Shown here: piece after piece, positions 17,443 to 28,000 of the stretch
How positions within the stretch are numbered: position 1 is the stretch's first letter
Layout: every line of letters begins with the position of its first letter
NCBI GenBank assembly: GCA_019636375.1
Contig: JAHBXS010000003.1
Coordinates: forward strand, 434,001 to 498,000
Source of the DNA: Pirellulaceae bacterium
GTDB lineage: Bacteria > Planctomycetota > Planctomycetia > Pirellulales > Pirellulaceae
Length of the DNA stretch: 64,000 nucleotides
Direction: 5' to 3'
The notes under the pieces: model-generated
Seen by the model: only the letters and a program-made list of their open reading frames with translations
The model's database searches: none
Told to the model about the DNA's origin: nothing
Made by a program: the position numbers and the translations under genes

Positions 17443-17579
17443 CGAACGTTTGGTTGACAACAGGTGACTGAAAAGTATTAGTAACCCGTTTAGTTGAAGA
17501 GGTTTCACGGGCTGTTCGGAATGGGATGGACATCCGCGTCGAATCAACTCGCAATACGAATCCCCTACATGGAAGAAAT

Positions 17580-18353
17580 ATGAACCAACTTGTTTTCGCG
17601 TTGATGCTGAGTGCGTTTTGTTTGGCGGCAATTCGGGCCGCGCAAGCCCAAGATAGGGCGATTGAGGCACCCGTTGATAGTCAGGATCCGGTCATCGTGC
17701 TGGACTATACTGGTGGATTTCGGCGCCCTGATCCACCGGGATTTTCGCGAACACCCTTTCTGCGAATTTACGGCGATGGTCGTTTGATAACGGGACAAAA
17801 TGCTCCCGAACATCCGGTTCATGAACTGCAATTAAGCAGCGAAGAGTTGCAGGAATTGCTCACGTTTGCCATCAAGGATCAATCTTTTTTGGAATTGGAT
17901 TCGCAGACTTTAAAGATGCTCATTGAAAAAGTACCCAATCGAATTCAAATCATGGACGCGGGCACGACGGAAATTACCGTTCGGACGACGGAGGAAACTC
18001 ACACGGTCGGCGTCTACGCCTTGGCACTGATCGTTAAGCAGATGGATTTCATTCGCGGCCTCGTGCAATTACACGCGATTGAGCGGCGTCTCAAGTCACT
18101 TCATACGCTCGCCGCCGTAGGTCGCGAATCGGCTGAGCAGTTGGTGGAGGAAGCCAACAAGTTTCTGGCAACAAATCACTCCGACTTGCCAACCGACCTT
18201 AGCCTTCACGATTTAGCCTGGTCCTCCAAAACCGGCCCTAACATGCGAATAGCATTCACAAGAGGAAAAACCGAGCAACATGGTGCATTTTCAGTCACCA
18301 TCGAACAAGACTCCGCCAAATCAACCGTGAGTATCAACGTTCAAAAGCAATAG
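17580..18353 (+). CDS. Secreted protein of unknown function
   Basis: About 257 residues. MNQLVFALMLSAFCLAAIRAAQAQ is a signal peptide, ending in an AQA-type cleavage site. The mature part starts with a beta-rich stretch (VIVLDYTGGFRRPDPPGFSRTPFLRIYGDGRLI, about residues 38-70) with the look of a small domain that binds or measures something, followed by helices (LSSEELQELLTFAIKDQSFLEL). I do not recognise the family. The start at ATG 17580 was chosen because it opens the signal peptide. It stands alone between serA and the Rpn nuclease gene. Confidence 0.78.
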   Translation: MNQLVFALMLSAFCLAAIRAAQAQDRAIEAPVDSQDPVIVLDYTGGFRRPDPPGFSRTPFLRIYGDGRLITGQNAPEHPVHELQLSSEELQELLTFAIKDQSFLELDSQTLKMLIEKVPNRIQIMDAGTTEITVRTTEETHTVGVYALALIVKQMDFIRGLVQLHAIERRLKSLHTLAAVGRESAEQLVEEANKFLATNHSDLPTDLSLHDLAWSSKTGPNMRIAFTRGKTEQHGAFSVTIEQDSAKSTVSINVQKQ

Positions 18354-18527
18354 GTTCGTTACTATTTTGAAACAATGTCGCCTAGCAATGTTAAAACTTG
18401 TTGGGCCTTGGAATCGCATGCCGAGCGCAGGCTTTGGTTCAGCCAATCGCCTATCGGTGAGATTTGCAAATAAACAGAATTCGGAAACAAGCCAAGGGTT
18501 ACGAATATCGACCAAAAAGGCTGAAAC

Positions 18528-19571
18528 ATGGATCAACTTCCCACACCCCACAACAATCTTTTTCGTTTGGCGATGACAAACCCGTCAACGGCCAGAAGTT
18601 TGGTTGAGATAGCGTTCCCCGGCAAGGTGGTTAGAACTCTGAAAATGGATACTTTGCGAATCGAACCGGAGAGTTTTGTCGATTCTGACCTGCGAGAAAA
18701 GTATTCCGACCTGTTATTGTCGATTCAACTTTCCGAGGAATCGAGAAACTCAGGGAATAACGGTCCTGATTCAAATCGAGTTTGGGTTTACTTTTTGATC
18801 GAGCACAAAAGCGAATCTGACCCGCTAACTGTCCTGCAACTGTTGTCCTATGTGATTCGGATTTGGGAAAAGTGCGTTCGCGAGGGGCGAGAGCTATGTC
18901 CTATCCTGCCATTGGTGGTGTACCACGGAGAAGCGGGCTGGACGGCGCCCCGGAGTATTCAGGAACTGATTGGGGCTCCTGAGGAACTTGCAGACTATCA
19001 GGTTCGGTTTGGGCTCCCGTTGTTGGACCTGGGGCAAATGTCGGACGAAGACATTCAGGGAACGCCAATTTTGCAAAGTATCTTACAGTTGCTAAAATAT
19101 GGTCGAAGCCGCAAGTTACCGTCGAAGTTGTTGGAGATTGTCAGGCTGTTGTCGGCCGGCGGATCTTCGGACGATGAGATTTCAGTTTTTATTCAGGCAA
19201 TCGGAGTGTATGTCATGGCCGTCAATCGAGATATCACCATCGAAGATATGAATCGTGTCGTCGCAAGTGTGTTCCCAACTCAGATCGAACCAGGTTCGCT
19301 AGCGGATCGGCTATTGAAGCAAGGCCGTGAAGAAGGCCGTCTAGAAGGCCGTGATGAAGGCCGTAGGGAGGGAATCGAAAAAGGAATCGAAAAAGGAATC
19401 GAAAAAGGGATCGAAGAAGGAATCGAGAAGGGAATCCTTGTTGGGAAAATTCATGCCCTGCAAGAGTTGCTGGGGGACGACTTGTTGAGCATCAAAGAAG
19501 TTTCTGCTGCAAGCCTTGATAGTTTGCGACAACGCCTGGAACTGTTGCGGCAACGAATGAGGCAGCGATAG
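18528..19571 (+). CDS. Rpn-family recombination-promoting nuclease / putative transposase
   Basis: A 347-residue protein of the Rpn (YhgA-like, PD-(D/E)XK) family. It opens with the typical HNNLFRLAMTNPSTARSLVEIAFP, then DSDLREKYSDLLLSIQL, with the catalytic aspartate in the YSDLL segment and a glutamate and lysine in YFLIEHKSESD. PILPLVVYHGEAGW is another family mark. Rpn proteins are calcium-stimulated DNases that raise RecA-independent recombination in E. coli; despite the name they do not behave like ordinary transposases. The C-terminus carries about ten GxEK/GRxE tetrapeptides from a 12-base tandem repeat, then a short helix. The ATG has AAAAAGG upstream. No terminal repeats flank the gene. 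Confidence 0.88.
   Translation: MDQLPTPHNNLFRLAMTNPSTARSLVEIAFPGKVVRTLKMDTLRIEPESFVDSDLREKYSDLLLSIQLSEESRNSGNNGPDSNRVWVYFLIEHKSESDPLTVLQLLSYVIRIWEKCVREGRELCPILPLVVYHGEAGWTAPRSIQELIGAPEELADYQVRFGLPLLDLGQMSDEDIQGTPILQSILQLLKYGRSRKLPSKLLEIVRLLSAGGSSDDEISVFIQAIGVYVMAVNRDITIEDMNRVVASVFPTQIEPGSLADRLLKQGREEGRLEGRDEGRREGIEKGIEKGIEKGIEEGIEKGILVGKIHALQELLGDDLLSIKEVSAASLDSLRQRLELLRQRMRQR
19323..19442 (+). repeat. 12-base tandem repeat inside the Rpn gene
   Basis: About ten in-frame 12-base units: four of the type GGCCGTGAAGAA, then five of the type GGAATCGAAAAA (three of these identical in a row), then a decayed end. They encode GREE, GRLE, GRDE, GRRE, then GIEK repeats. Unit changes keep the frame, so copy number can vary without breaking the protein. 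Confidence 0.92.
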
Positions 19572-19613
19572 TTTCCTCAAGGAGTTGAGCGGCAGATTGC
19601 GACGGAGTGCAAT

Positions 19614-21503
19614 GTGAGCAATTTATTTTCTGAGGGAACAGAATTGTCTGCGATTAAAAACTGGCTGAGCCGATTTCCGCTCTTGGTGATCTTTAGCGTC
19701 TGCGGGCTGGTCTTGTTTCTCAACTTGGGTGGGCCTCGGCTGTGGGATCGGGATGAGCCACGCAATGCGGGTTGCGCCGCTGAGATGCTCGAGCGGGGAG
19801 ACTGGGTCGTCCCCATTTTCAATGACCAACTAAGGCATCAGAAACCGGTACTTTTGTATTGGTTGATGATGGCCTCTTATTCGCTGTTTGGTCAAACCGA
19901 ATTTGCGGCTCGGTTTGCGTCGGCACTGTTGGGGACGGGAACGGTGCTGTTGACGTTTGCCCTTGGGAGCATGCTGTATTCGCGAGTGGTGGGGCTGTGG
20001 AGTGCCGTGATATTATCCACGACCCTGATGTTTGGAGTGGCGTCGCGAGCGGCGACTCCAGACGCGACGTTGATATTTTTTATGACAGCCGGTTTGACGA
20101 TTTTTGTAGCGGCGAATCGCGAAAGTTTTCGCAACGGGAGCATGCAACCTGTCGCTTTTCCGAATTCATGGAAGTGGCTGCTGCTATATTTTGTGACGTT
20201 GTCGTTGGCCGTGTTGGCCAAGGGACTCGCGGGGTTTGTAGTCCCGATGGCAGTTATCGGGTTGTTTCTGTTAATTGAAAGGTTGCCGGTTGACGAATCC
20301 GATCATGAGCGGTCTGGTTTTTTAGGGCGGGTCTTTCGATTCCCGCTGCTGAGGATTTGGCAGCCGATTCACTTTTTAAAAACCTTTATTTCGATGCGCC
20401 CATTGCTTGGCGTTTTGGTGGTGTTCGCCGTTGCGGGGCCTTGGTACGTTTGGGTCGGTTTACGAACCGATGGGGAGTTCTTGCGGCGGTTTTTCTTGGA
20501 CGAGCATCTGGGCCGGGCCACGAGCAGTTTCGAGAACCATTCCGGTGGTTGGTGGTACTATCCGGTGGCGATCATGGTCGGATTTTTTCCGTGGTCGTTA
20601 CTGACCTTGCCCGTGTGCATGGAACTCAACCGAGACCGTCGCGAGGGTTTTGAACGGTCAACGGCATTTTTGTTGGGCTGGGTTGCAGTGATTGTGGGGC
20701 TGTTTTCGCTAGTGGCGACGAAGTTGCCGAGTTATGTCACTCCAACCTATCCGGCCTTGGCATTGCTGGTAGGGGTGGCAATTGATCGTTTTGCTCGGGG
20801 AACGACGAAGACGAGTCCGATTTGGTTTCGCCTGGTCTTTTTGGCAATGATTCTGGCAGCGATCCCGCTGGGGGTTGGCTTAGTCTATGCAGCGAATCGC
20901 TTTTTGGAGGGGCGTTGGGAGTTGGTGGTTTTGGCATTCCCACTTTTGGTCGGAGGGATTGCGGGGTGGATCTTATCGAAACGCCAACCCGCTCGCGCGG
21001 CTGTGGCTTTGGGCGTGACGGCCGTCGTGTGGATGACAATGCTCTGGAGTTGGGGGACAAGGGTGGTCGACTCCATTCGCGGAGATGATCATGTATGGAG
21101 CCAAGTCCGCGAGTTGCCTGAGGGAACACCGGTTGCGACCTACCGCTGCCTCGAATCGAGTTGGGTGGTTTACGGAGGCCATCCGATTTTTGAGCTGAAT
21201 CCAGATGACCATTCGACAGAGGGAGTGGTCGAGCGTGAACGAAATTGGATGCCGCTGCCACGTGTTTCGCCGGAAGTATTCGCGGCAAATTTTGCTGACG
21301 CCGTTTTTGTGACGACGGAAGAATACCTAGCAGAACTACAGCAACGTTTGCCGGAAAGTTATACCGTTTTGGCGAAGGAAAACTACTTCTTACGAGATCA
21401 ACGATTGGTGCTTCTAAAAGCCGTTGCCTCTGAGGGTCGAGTGGCAGAAAGCGACTCAAGCCACCCTGCCGCCCCTATTCGAAATTCTTCCAAATCCCGT
21501 TGA
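19614..21503 (+). CDS. GT39-family (ArnT-like) membrane glycosyltransferase
   Basis: A 629-residue polytopic membrane protein. The GT39/PMT mark is LWDRDEPRNAGCAAEML soon after the first membrane helix (the acidic DE pair of the first extracytoplasmic loop), then WVVPIFNDQLRHQKPVLLYWLMMASYSLFG, which corresponds to the ArnT/PMT substrate loop. About ten to twelve hydrophobic segments follow, and a soluble C-terminal domain starts near residue 490. Such enzymes transfer a sugar from a polyprenyl-phosphate carrier to lipid or protein outside the membrane. The start is GTG with GGAG nine bases upstream. The 3' end overlaps the convergent bpt gene by 29 bases. A second GT39 gene lies at 48.9-51.2 kb. 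Confidence 0.9.
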   Translation: MSNLFSEGTELSAIKNWLSRFPLLVIFSVCGLVLFLNLGGPRLWDRDEPRNAGCAAEMLERGDWVVPIFNDQLRHQKPVLLYWLMMASYSLFGQTEFAARFASALLGTGTVLLTFALGSMLYSRVVGLWSAVILSTTLMFGVASRAATPDATLIFFMTAGLTIFVAANRESFRNGSMQPVAFPNSWKWLLLYFVTLSLAVLAKGLAGFVVPMAVIGLFLLIERLPVDESDHERSGFLGRVFRFPLLRIWQPIHFLKTFISMRPLLGVLVVFAVAGPWYVWVGLRTDGEFLRRFFLDEHLGRATSSFENHSGGWWYYPVAIMVGFFPWSLLTLPVCMELNRDRREGFERSTAFLLGWVAVIVGLFSLVATKLPSYVTPTYPALALLVGVAIDRFARGTTKTSPIWFRLVFLAMILAAIPLGVGLVYAANRFLEGRWELVVLAFPLLVGGIAGWILSKRQPARAAVALGVTAVVWMTMLWSWGTRVVDSIRGDDHVWSQVRELPEGTPVATYRCLESSWVVYGGHPIFELNPDDHSTEGVVERERNWMPLPRVSPEVFAANFADAVFVTTEEYLAELQQRLPESYTVLAKENYFLRDQRLVLLKAVASEGRVAESDSSHPAAPIRNSSKSR

Positions 21504-22182
21504 GCAATCGTTGTTGCGGGCGAAACCGAGACTTGTAACGCATGTGAACGGAGTTCTCGACGTAAAACCCTAGATACAAATATTGCCACTGATTGTTGTG
21601 ACAAAGTTCGACTTGTTTGAGAATCGAATAGGTCCCGACACTGGTTTCCTTGAAGTCGGGGTCGTAAAACGTGTAGACCGCTGACATGCTGTTTTGGCCC
21701 GAATCGCAAACGGCGATCCCCACCAGGCGGTTGTGCTGGTAGTAGGCCATCTCAAAACTATTGAAACACGTTTTTACAAAACCCCAGTGGTATTCTTCGA
21801 GGTCGATATCAGAATCGTTTTTGGCAAGGCCCCTCATGCGACGATGTTTATTGAAGAGATTGACTCGTTCATAATCGCATTGCAACGGTCCGATCTTAAT
21901 TTCTAGATGGCGATTGCCTTGGTTCAATACGCGACGCCAGGTCGAACTAAAGTGAAAATCGGGGCAGTCAATTCGAATCGGTTCGCAAGCCCGGCAACGA
22001 GGGCAATTGGTCTGGTAGATAAACTCGCCAGTGCGGCGGTGCCCCTGGGCGAGAAGTTGGTCCATCGCTTCGCCGGTGAGCGGATTGAGTGGCATGCGCA
22101 GCGGCATCCGGGCCGTTTCGTGCGGCAGATAGGGGCACGGCTCGACTTCGTCGATGATCACGATGTCGTTTTTATTCTGCAT
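21475..22182 (-). CDS. bpt: Aspartate/glutamate leucyltransferase (Bpt, Ate1-like)
   Basis: About 235 residues, a usual length for this family. The Cys-rich N-terminal motif is complete: CPYLPHETARMPLR, then YQTNCPRCRACEPIRID. The C-terminal GNAT-like domain carries SAVYTFYDPDFKETSVGTYSILKQVE and YLYLGFYV, which are Ate1/Bpt signatures. The enzyme adds leucine (Bpt) to the N-termini of proteins beginning with Asp or Glu, marking them for ClpS/ClpAP. Neither clpS nor clpA is in the window. The frame extends 82 codons further, but only the part from ATG 22182 resembles the family; its ribosome site is weak. It is convergent with the GT39 gene and divergent from the DUF4175-like gene. Confidence 0.88.
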   Translation of the reverse strand: MQNKNDIVIIDEVEPCPYLPHETARMPLRMPLNPLTGEAMDQLLAQGHRRTGEFIYQTNCPRCRACEPIRIDCPDFHFSSTWRRVLNQGNRHLEIKIGPLQCDYERVNLFNKHRRMRGLAKNDSDIDLEEYHWGFVKTCFNSFEMAYYQHNRLVGIAVCDSGQNSMSAVYTFYDPDFKETSVGTYSILKQVELCHNNQWQYLYLGFYVENSVHMRYKSRFRPQQRLLNGIWKNFE

Positions 22183-22415
22183 CAAAAAAAACCGAATGGA
22201 GAATGAAAGGCCAAATGCATGCGATGTGTAAAAAAGTTCTGGGCTCGTCGCCGTCAGGCATAATCGCGTGTTTAACGCGACGGAGTTTCCTCCGAAGTCG
22301 CTCGGTGCCCTCATTTGTCGATCCGCGTCGGAGTGAATCCAACCGGCGTAGGGTGACCATAAAACTTTGGAGCTAACGTTTAATCTTCGCCGACAACCGA
22401 TTAAAATCAAGTCGT

Positions 22416-24830
22416 ATGACAAACACAAATCCCTCGCCCTACGAACTACCGCGCGAAATCGCTGGACTCCTTGCGCAAACGCGCAAAATTCTCGTTAATT
22501 ATGTGGGGCGGTTGTTAGGGCTACGGTTGGTCGTTGCGATGTTGGTCGCATTTTTGCTGGGCTGGGGACTGGACTATCTTCCGGTTTGGTTTGGTGGGAA
22601 TGAACCGGGAGTCGCCGCTCGAGTCTTTTTCCTCGCAGTCGCATCGGGGCTCTTGGGGATGATCGTTCTGCGCGGGTCGCGGTTGTTGTTTTGGGGGAAG
22701 GCCACCAATTCGCAGATTGCCTTGTTGCTCGAACGGAAAGTGCCCGAACTAAAAAATGGGCTGCTGACGTTGGTTAGCGCTGCCGAGCATAGAGAACCCG
22801 TTTCTGAAAACGGAGCCCTGATGCTGCGCGAGACGGAGGCTCAAACCATGCGGTTGCTAAATGGATTTGAGCCGCAAGGGTTGCTGGACCAACGGCGACT
22901 CAATTTCTGGACCTGGGGCGCGTTGCTCATTGGAATGCTCACCATCGGTTTGGCTTCGTTGTTTTCGGTGTCGTTTAAAACCGCAGGGAGTCGTTTGTTG
23001 ACCCTGAGTTCTGCGGAATATTTGCGGCAACATGTGGTTGAACTCTTGGGAGTCCGCCTACGACACGATTCGATTCCAGAATCAATCCCCGAGCTATCAC
23101 AAGCGGCGACGTTTGATGCCAAAGGTGAATTGTATTTGGCTCGAGGCATGTCCTTGACGGTTCTCGCACAAGTTTCCTTGGCCGACTGGGACCGGCAAAG
23201 AGACGCTCAGCCACCGGGTTGCGAATTGGTCTATCGGAGCGATTCAGGATTGGCAGGTAGAGTTTTGATGAAGCGCGTGGGTCGATTCCGTGATGGCGTG
23301 CAGACGTTTGAATTGGATAGCCCGCCACTTGATCAGCTCGGGCATGATTTAAAGTTTTATCTTCGCAGCGGTGATCATTCAGTGGGACCGTTTACGATTC
23401 GAACCGTTGAGCCGCCGCTGGTGATTGCCACTTCGTTGGTATGCCAATTTCCAGAATACATGGTCGACGAGGAATCGATGCGTTGGACACCGCGGACGAT
23501 ACCGTGGAATTTGGGTACAAAACTTCCACAGGGGACGCGCATTGAGATCCAGGGAGAGTCTTCGTCTCCGCTTTCGCGAGCTCTGTGTATACAAGAAATT
23601 GGAAGGGAAAAAGAATCCGAACCCATGCGGCGCCTGGTGACCGAAATTCCCGTCGAGGGGCGAGAGTTTCGCTGGCCGGTTGAATTTTTGGATGATAACT
23701 TGCGGGGGCAAATCTATCTGGTTGATAAAAATGGTGTCGTCGCTCGGGAGCCGTTTTTGTTGGGGATCGATTCGATCATTGATCAACCACCCCGCGTGTT
23801 GACACGACTGGAGGGAATCGGGTTGGCGATTACTCCGCAAGCCCAATTGCCGATTCGGGGTCGAATTGAGGACGACTATGGAATAGCCGAGGCTTGGGTT
23901 GAGTTGACGGCGCCGAACCAAGAAGAATTAAGAATACCCTTGGCGATCGTGCCGTCGGGTGAGGTGGATGGACTGGTAGACCTGCGGAAAATCAAAGACA
24001 CCCACGAACAGATTTCGTGGGAGGCTGGTGCCGAAAGAAGTCTCGGCTTGATCGTCAAAGCCCGCGATCATTGCGACTTGCGGGGCTCGCCAAACCAAGG
24101 GGCGGGTGAAGCAATTCGCTTGGAGTTGGTGACGGCGAACGAGTTGCTGCGATTGTTGGAACGCCGCGAGTCAAGCGAGCGACGGAGGCTCGAACAGATT
24201 TACGACGAGCTCAGTCGAGCCCGCGAGTTCTTGGAACGAATGGGGAATTCCCAAGGGACACGCTCGACTCAAGGCACTGAACCTGGAGACGAGCCCAATG
24301 ACGAAGTAGAACTTCTTGGGGCCGACCGCCAACGATTGGAACGTGAGACGCGGGCGATCTACGCCGGACGATTGCGGTTACAAATCGACAAATCGGCCAA
24401 CGAGATCGGTGGAACGGCGGAGTCGTTTGTCGATCTAAGAATGCAGTTGATCAATAACCGACTTAACGCTCGGGAGCGGGAACTGCGGTTGGCGGAGCAA
24501 GTCATCAAGCCGCTTGAGCAAATCAGCGGTGAATTACGTGGCGAATTGAGGGACAACCTTCGCGAGTTGCAAAACCAATTCCAACGGTTATTGAAGGATA
24601 CAAATCAGGCGGAAATTGAACGCGAAATTTCTGCGGGCTTAAAGATTACGAAGCACGGTTTGGACAACTCTCTTGCTCAACTTCAGGAGGTCATCGTGAT
24701 TTTGGTCAAGTTCGATACTCAAAATGAGCTGATAGATTTGGTTCGCGGAATGCTCGATCGACAAACCGACATCCTGGAAAAGACCCGCGAACAGCGAAAA
24801 AAAGATGCCTTTAAAGGACTCCTAGACTAG
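22416..24830 (+). CDS. DUF4175-like membrane protein with long coiled coil
   Basis: An 804-residue protein. Membrane helices lie near residues 28-50, 63-80 and 165-185, followed by a large extracytoplasmic beta-rich region and, from about 580, a charged helical region with strong coiled-coil look (ELVTANELLRLLERRESSERRRLEQIYDELS and onward). The layout (two helices, about 85-residue linker, third helix, beta region with a VEDDYGI-type motif, coiled coil) is the same as that of the protein at 38042-40270, and both contain a DDYGI segment after a P-V turn. It is therefore a paralogue of the operon gene. Function is unknown. Its promoter region faces the bpt gene. Confidence 0.72.
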   Translation: MTNTNPSPYELPREIAGLLAQTRKILVNYVGRLLGLRLVVAMLVAFLLGWGLDYLPVWFGGNEPGVAARVFFLAVASGLLGMIVLRGSRLLFWGKATNSQIALLLERKVPELKNGLLTLVSAAEHREPVSENGALMLRETEAQTMRLLNGFEPQGLLDQRRLNFWTWGALLIGMLTIGLASLFSVSFKTAGSRLLTLSSAEYLRQHVVELLGVRLRHDSIPESIPELSQAATFDAKGELYLARGMSLTVLAQVSLADWDRQRDAQPPGCELVYRSDSGLAGRVLMKRVGRFRDGVQTFELDSPPLDQLGHDLKFYLRSGDHSVGPFTIRTVEPPLVIATSLVCQFPEYMVDEESMRWTPRTIPWNLGTKLPQGTRIEIQGESSSPLSRALCIQEIGREKESEPMRRLVTEIPVEGREFRWPVEFLDDNLRGQIYLVDKNGVVAREPFLLGIDSIIDQPPRVLTRLEGIGLAITPQAQLPIRGRIEDDYGIAEAWVELTAPNQEELRIPLAIVPSGEVDGLVDLRKIKDTHEQISWEAGAERSLGLIVKARDHCDLRGSPNQGAGEAIRLELVTANELLRLLERRESSERRRLEQIYDELSRAREFLERMGNSQGTRSTQGTEPGDEPNDEVELLGADRQRLERETRAIYAGRLRLQIDKSANEIGGTAESFVDLRMQLINNRLNARERELRLAEQVIKPLEQISGELRGELRDNLRELQNQFQRLLKDTNQAEIEREISAGLKITKHGLDNSLAQLQEVIVILVKFDTQNELIDLVRGMLDRQTDILEKTREQRKKDAFKGLLD

Positions 24831-25086
24831 TCGGTCAACCATCAGTGATTGTTCGTAAAAACGTTGCCCAATCAGCCAGAACGTGCAAGTGTCCGGTTGC
24901 CGCGAAAATCGGGTGCTAACACACTCGGGGCAATGATAAGCGGTTGGTTTGTTTGCGGACATTTTCTTAGGCAAATGTTGAGAGTCATGAAAATGGGACG
25001 GGGTTGAACTACAATGGGAGGGGGGCGGTGAGCCAATTGGTTTTTGATCCGCCTGTTTTCCAGTGAAGTTGTCTTTCGAGGCGGAG

Positions 25087-28000
25087 ATGTCAGTGCGTTG
25101 GTTCTTGCAGTTGGCAATTTGTTTATTGGTATTGAATTATGTATCGGCTGGTTCAGTCCATGCTCAAGCCGTAAATGGTCCGAGCGATGAGTACTTACAG
25201 AATTTGCAGTATCGTTCGATTGGCCCCTTTCGCGGCGGAAGGTCTGCGGCGGTGGAGGGGATTCCTGGAAAACGAGATGTCTTCTTCATGGGAGCTTGTG
25301 GCGGCGGGGTTTGGAAAACCGAAGATGGCGGCGGGACCTGGGAGAATATCAGTGATGGCTTCTTTGGAGGCTCGATTGGAGCCGTCGCGGTAGCTGCTTC
25401 CAATCACAATATCATTTATGTCGGTGGCGGAGAAAAAACCGTTCGTGGGAATGTTTCTAGCGGCGAGGGAATGTACAAGTCGGTCGATGCCGGTAAGACT
25501 TGGAAACACATCGGACTCGCCGATTCACGACACATCACGCGGATTCGCATCGACCCACGGGACGCCAACCGCGTTTTCGTTTCGGCATTGGGGCATTTGT
25601 ACGGACCGAACGCCGAACGTGGCGTTTTTCGAACTGACGACGGCGGGGAAACTTGGAAACGAATCCTGCATGTTGGCGACGATGTTGGGGCCGTGGATTT
25701 GATTCTCGATCCGAACGATCCAAAAACCCTCTTCGCTTCCACGTGGCGAGTATTGCGGACACCCTACTCTTTGGAAAGTGGTGGACCGGGTTCTGGACTG
25801 TGGAAGTCCATTGATGGCGGCGACACTTGGACCGAAATCACTCGCAATTCCGGCCTCCCCCAAGGAACGGTGGGGATCATCGGTGTCACCGTATCGCCCG
25901 TCGATTCCAAACGAGTTTGGGCAATCATCGAAGCCGAAGATGGCGGACTTTTTCGCAGCGACGATAGCGGAGCGACTTGGAAAAAAATCAACGAAGACCG
26001 CAATCTTCGTCAGCGGGCATGGTACTACACGCGGATTTATGCAGGGCCTCAGGATGTCAACGAAGTCTACGTCCTGAACGTGCAATTTTGGAAATCAAAA
26101 GACGGCGGCACTTCTTTCACTTCAATTGGAACGCCGCACGGAGATCATCATGATTTGTGGATTGCCCCCGAAGATCCTCAGCGGATGATCATCGGCGACG
26201 ATGGTGGGGCACAAGTAACTTTTGATGGCGGAAAAAATTTCTCGACTTATCACAATCAACCAACGTCCCAATTCTACCGCGTGATTACGGACAATCACTT
26301 TCCGTATCGCATTTACGGAGCACAACAAGACAATTCCACCGTGCGAATTGCCCATCGCGGAACGGGTGCCTATTTGTCCGAAAGTGATTGGGAATCAACA
26401 GCGGGTGGGGAAAGCGGCCATTTGGCTCCCGACCCTCTCGATCCAGAAGTTGTTTACGGCGGTTCCTACGGGGGCTATTTGCAACGGCTTGATCACCGGC
26501 GAAAGCACTCACGAAATATCACCGTTTGGCCCGACAATCCCATCGGCTACGGGGCGGGCGATATCCCCTATCGGTTCCAATGGAATTTCCCTTTGTTCTT
26601 CTCGCCTGCCAACCCAAAACGACTTTATGCGGCGGCTAACGTATTGTTTGTGAGCGAAGACGAAGGGCATTCTTGGACGCCGATCAGCCCGGATTTGACG
26701 CGAAACGATCAATCGAAATTAGGCCCCTCGGGCGGCCCGATCACGAAGGACAACACAAGCGTCGAGTATTACTGCACGATTTTTGCTGCGGCTGAGTCGC
26801 ATCACAATCCGCAAACGATTTGGACGGGGAGCGACGACGGACTGCTTCACCTCACGCGGGATGGCGGAAAGAACTGGACCAACGTCACACCGGCAAATTT
26901 GCCGGAATGGTCGATGATCAACTCGATTGAAGTCCATCCGACGGAACCGGGCGGGCTTTATATTGCCGCCACGCGGTACAAGCTGGATGATTTTCGCCCC
27001 TACCTTTTTAAGACTCTCGACTATGGTGCCAGTTGGACCAAAATCGACGCGGGGATTCCCGAAACCCATTTCACGCGAGTGGTTCGAGCCGATCCAAACC
27101 GCAAAGGGTTGTTGTATGCCGGGACAGAGAATGGCATGTACGTTTCGTTTGACGACGGTGGCTCGTGGCGTACCTTCCAAAACAATTTGCCGATCACACC
27201 GATTACTGATCTGACGATCAAGAACGGTGACTTAATCGTCGCGACGCAGGGGCGGTCTTTTTGGGTGATCGACGATTTGTCCTTGCTGCATGTTTGGGAA
27301 CCGGGATTGACCAAACGCCCGGTGCATTTATTCCCGACTCGCCCGGTCTATCGAATCGGGGGTGGCCGTGGGGAGGCTTCAAAAACTGCGGGAGCAAATT
27401 TGAAAAGCGAAATGGCAGTTCGTTTCTGGCTTGATGAAGCGACGGCCAAAAACAATCTCCTATCGGTGACGCTGACTGATCCGTTTGGAAATGTTGCCCA
27501 TCGATTCGCATCAAAACCGGAGTCAGGCGAATCAAAGCTAGAAGCCAAAGCAGGTCTCAATACGGTCGCTTGGAATATGCAGTATCCTGAAGCCGAAAAA
27601 TTCGAAGGGATGATTTTGTGGGGAGGAGGAACTCAAGGACCGAAGGCCGCGCCGGGGACTTATCGAGTCGAGCTTCAGGTCGGCGATCAAGTGCAACGCT
27701 CGGAAGTGGAATTGCTGGTCAATCCGACCCTGGATGCTTCGGTGGAAGATTTGCAGACCCAGTTTCAGTTCTTGGTCCAAGTGCGCGATAAAGTATCAGA
27801 GATTCATCGGGCTATCAAGAAGATTCGCGAACTCCGCGTTCAACTGGAAACCTTCAAACAGCGTTTTGGCGGAAATGAGTCCTTTCAGCCATTGTTGGCC
27901 ATCGCTGAAAAATTATTGAGCGAGACGCAAGCGATAGAGGAAGCCCTCTACCAAACAAAAAATCGCAGTTCGCAAGACCCGTTGAATTTTCCGATCCGTT

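Noticed and set aside
18528..19571. Transposase of an insertion sequence
   Set aside because: The protein is of the Rpn family, whose members are nucleases; no terminal inverted repeats or target duplications were seen around it.
21475..22428. Long form of Bpt starting at 22428
   Set aside because: The 82 extra residues have no resemblance to the family and overlap the 5' region of the divergent gene; the start was set at 22182.
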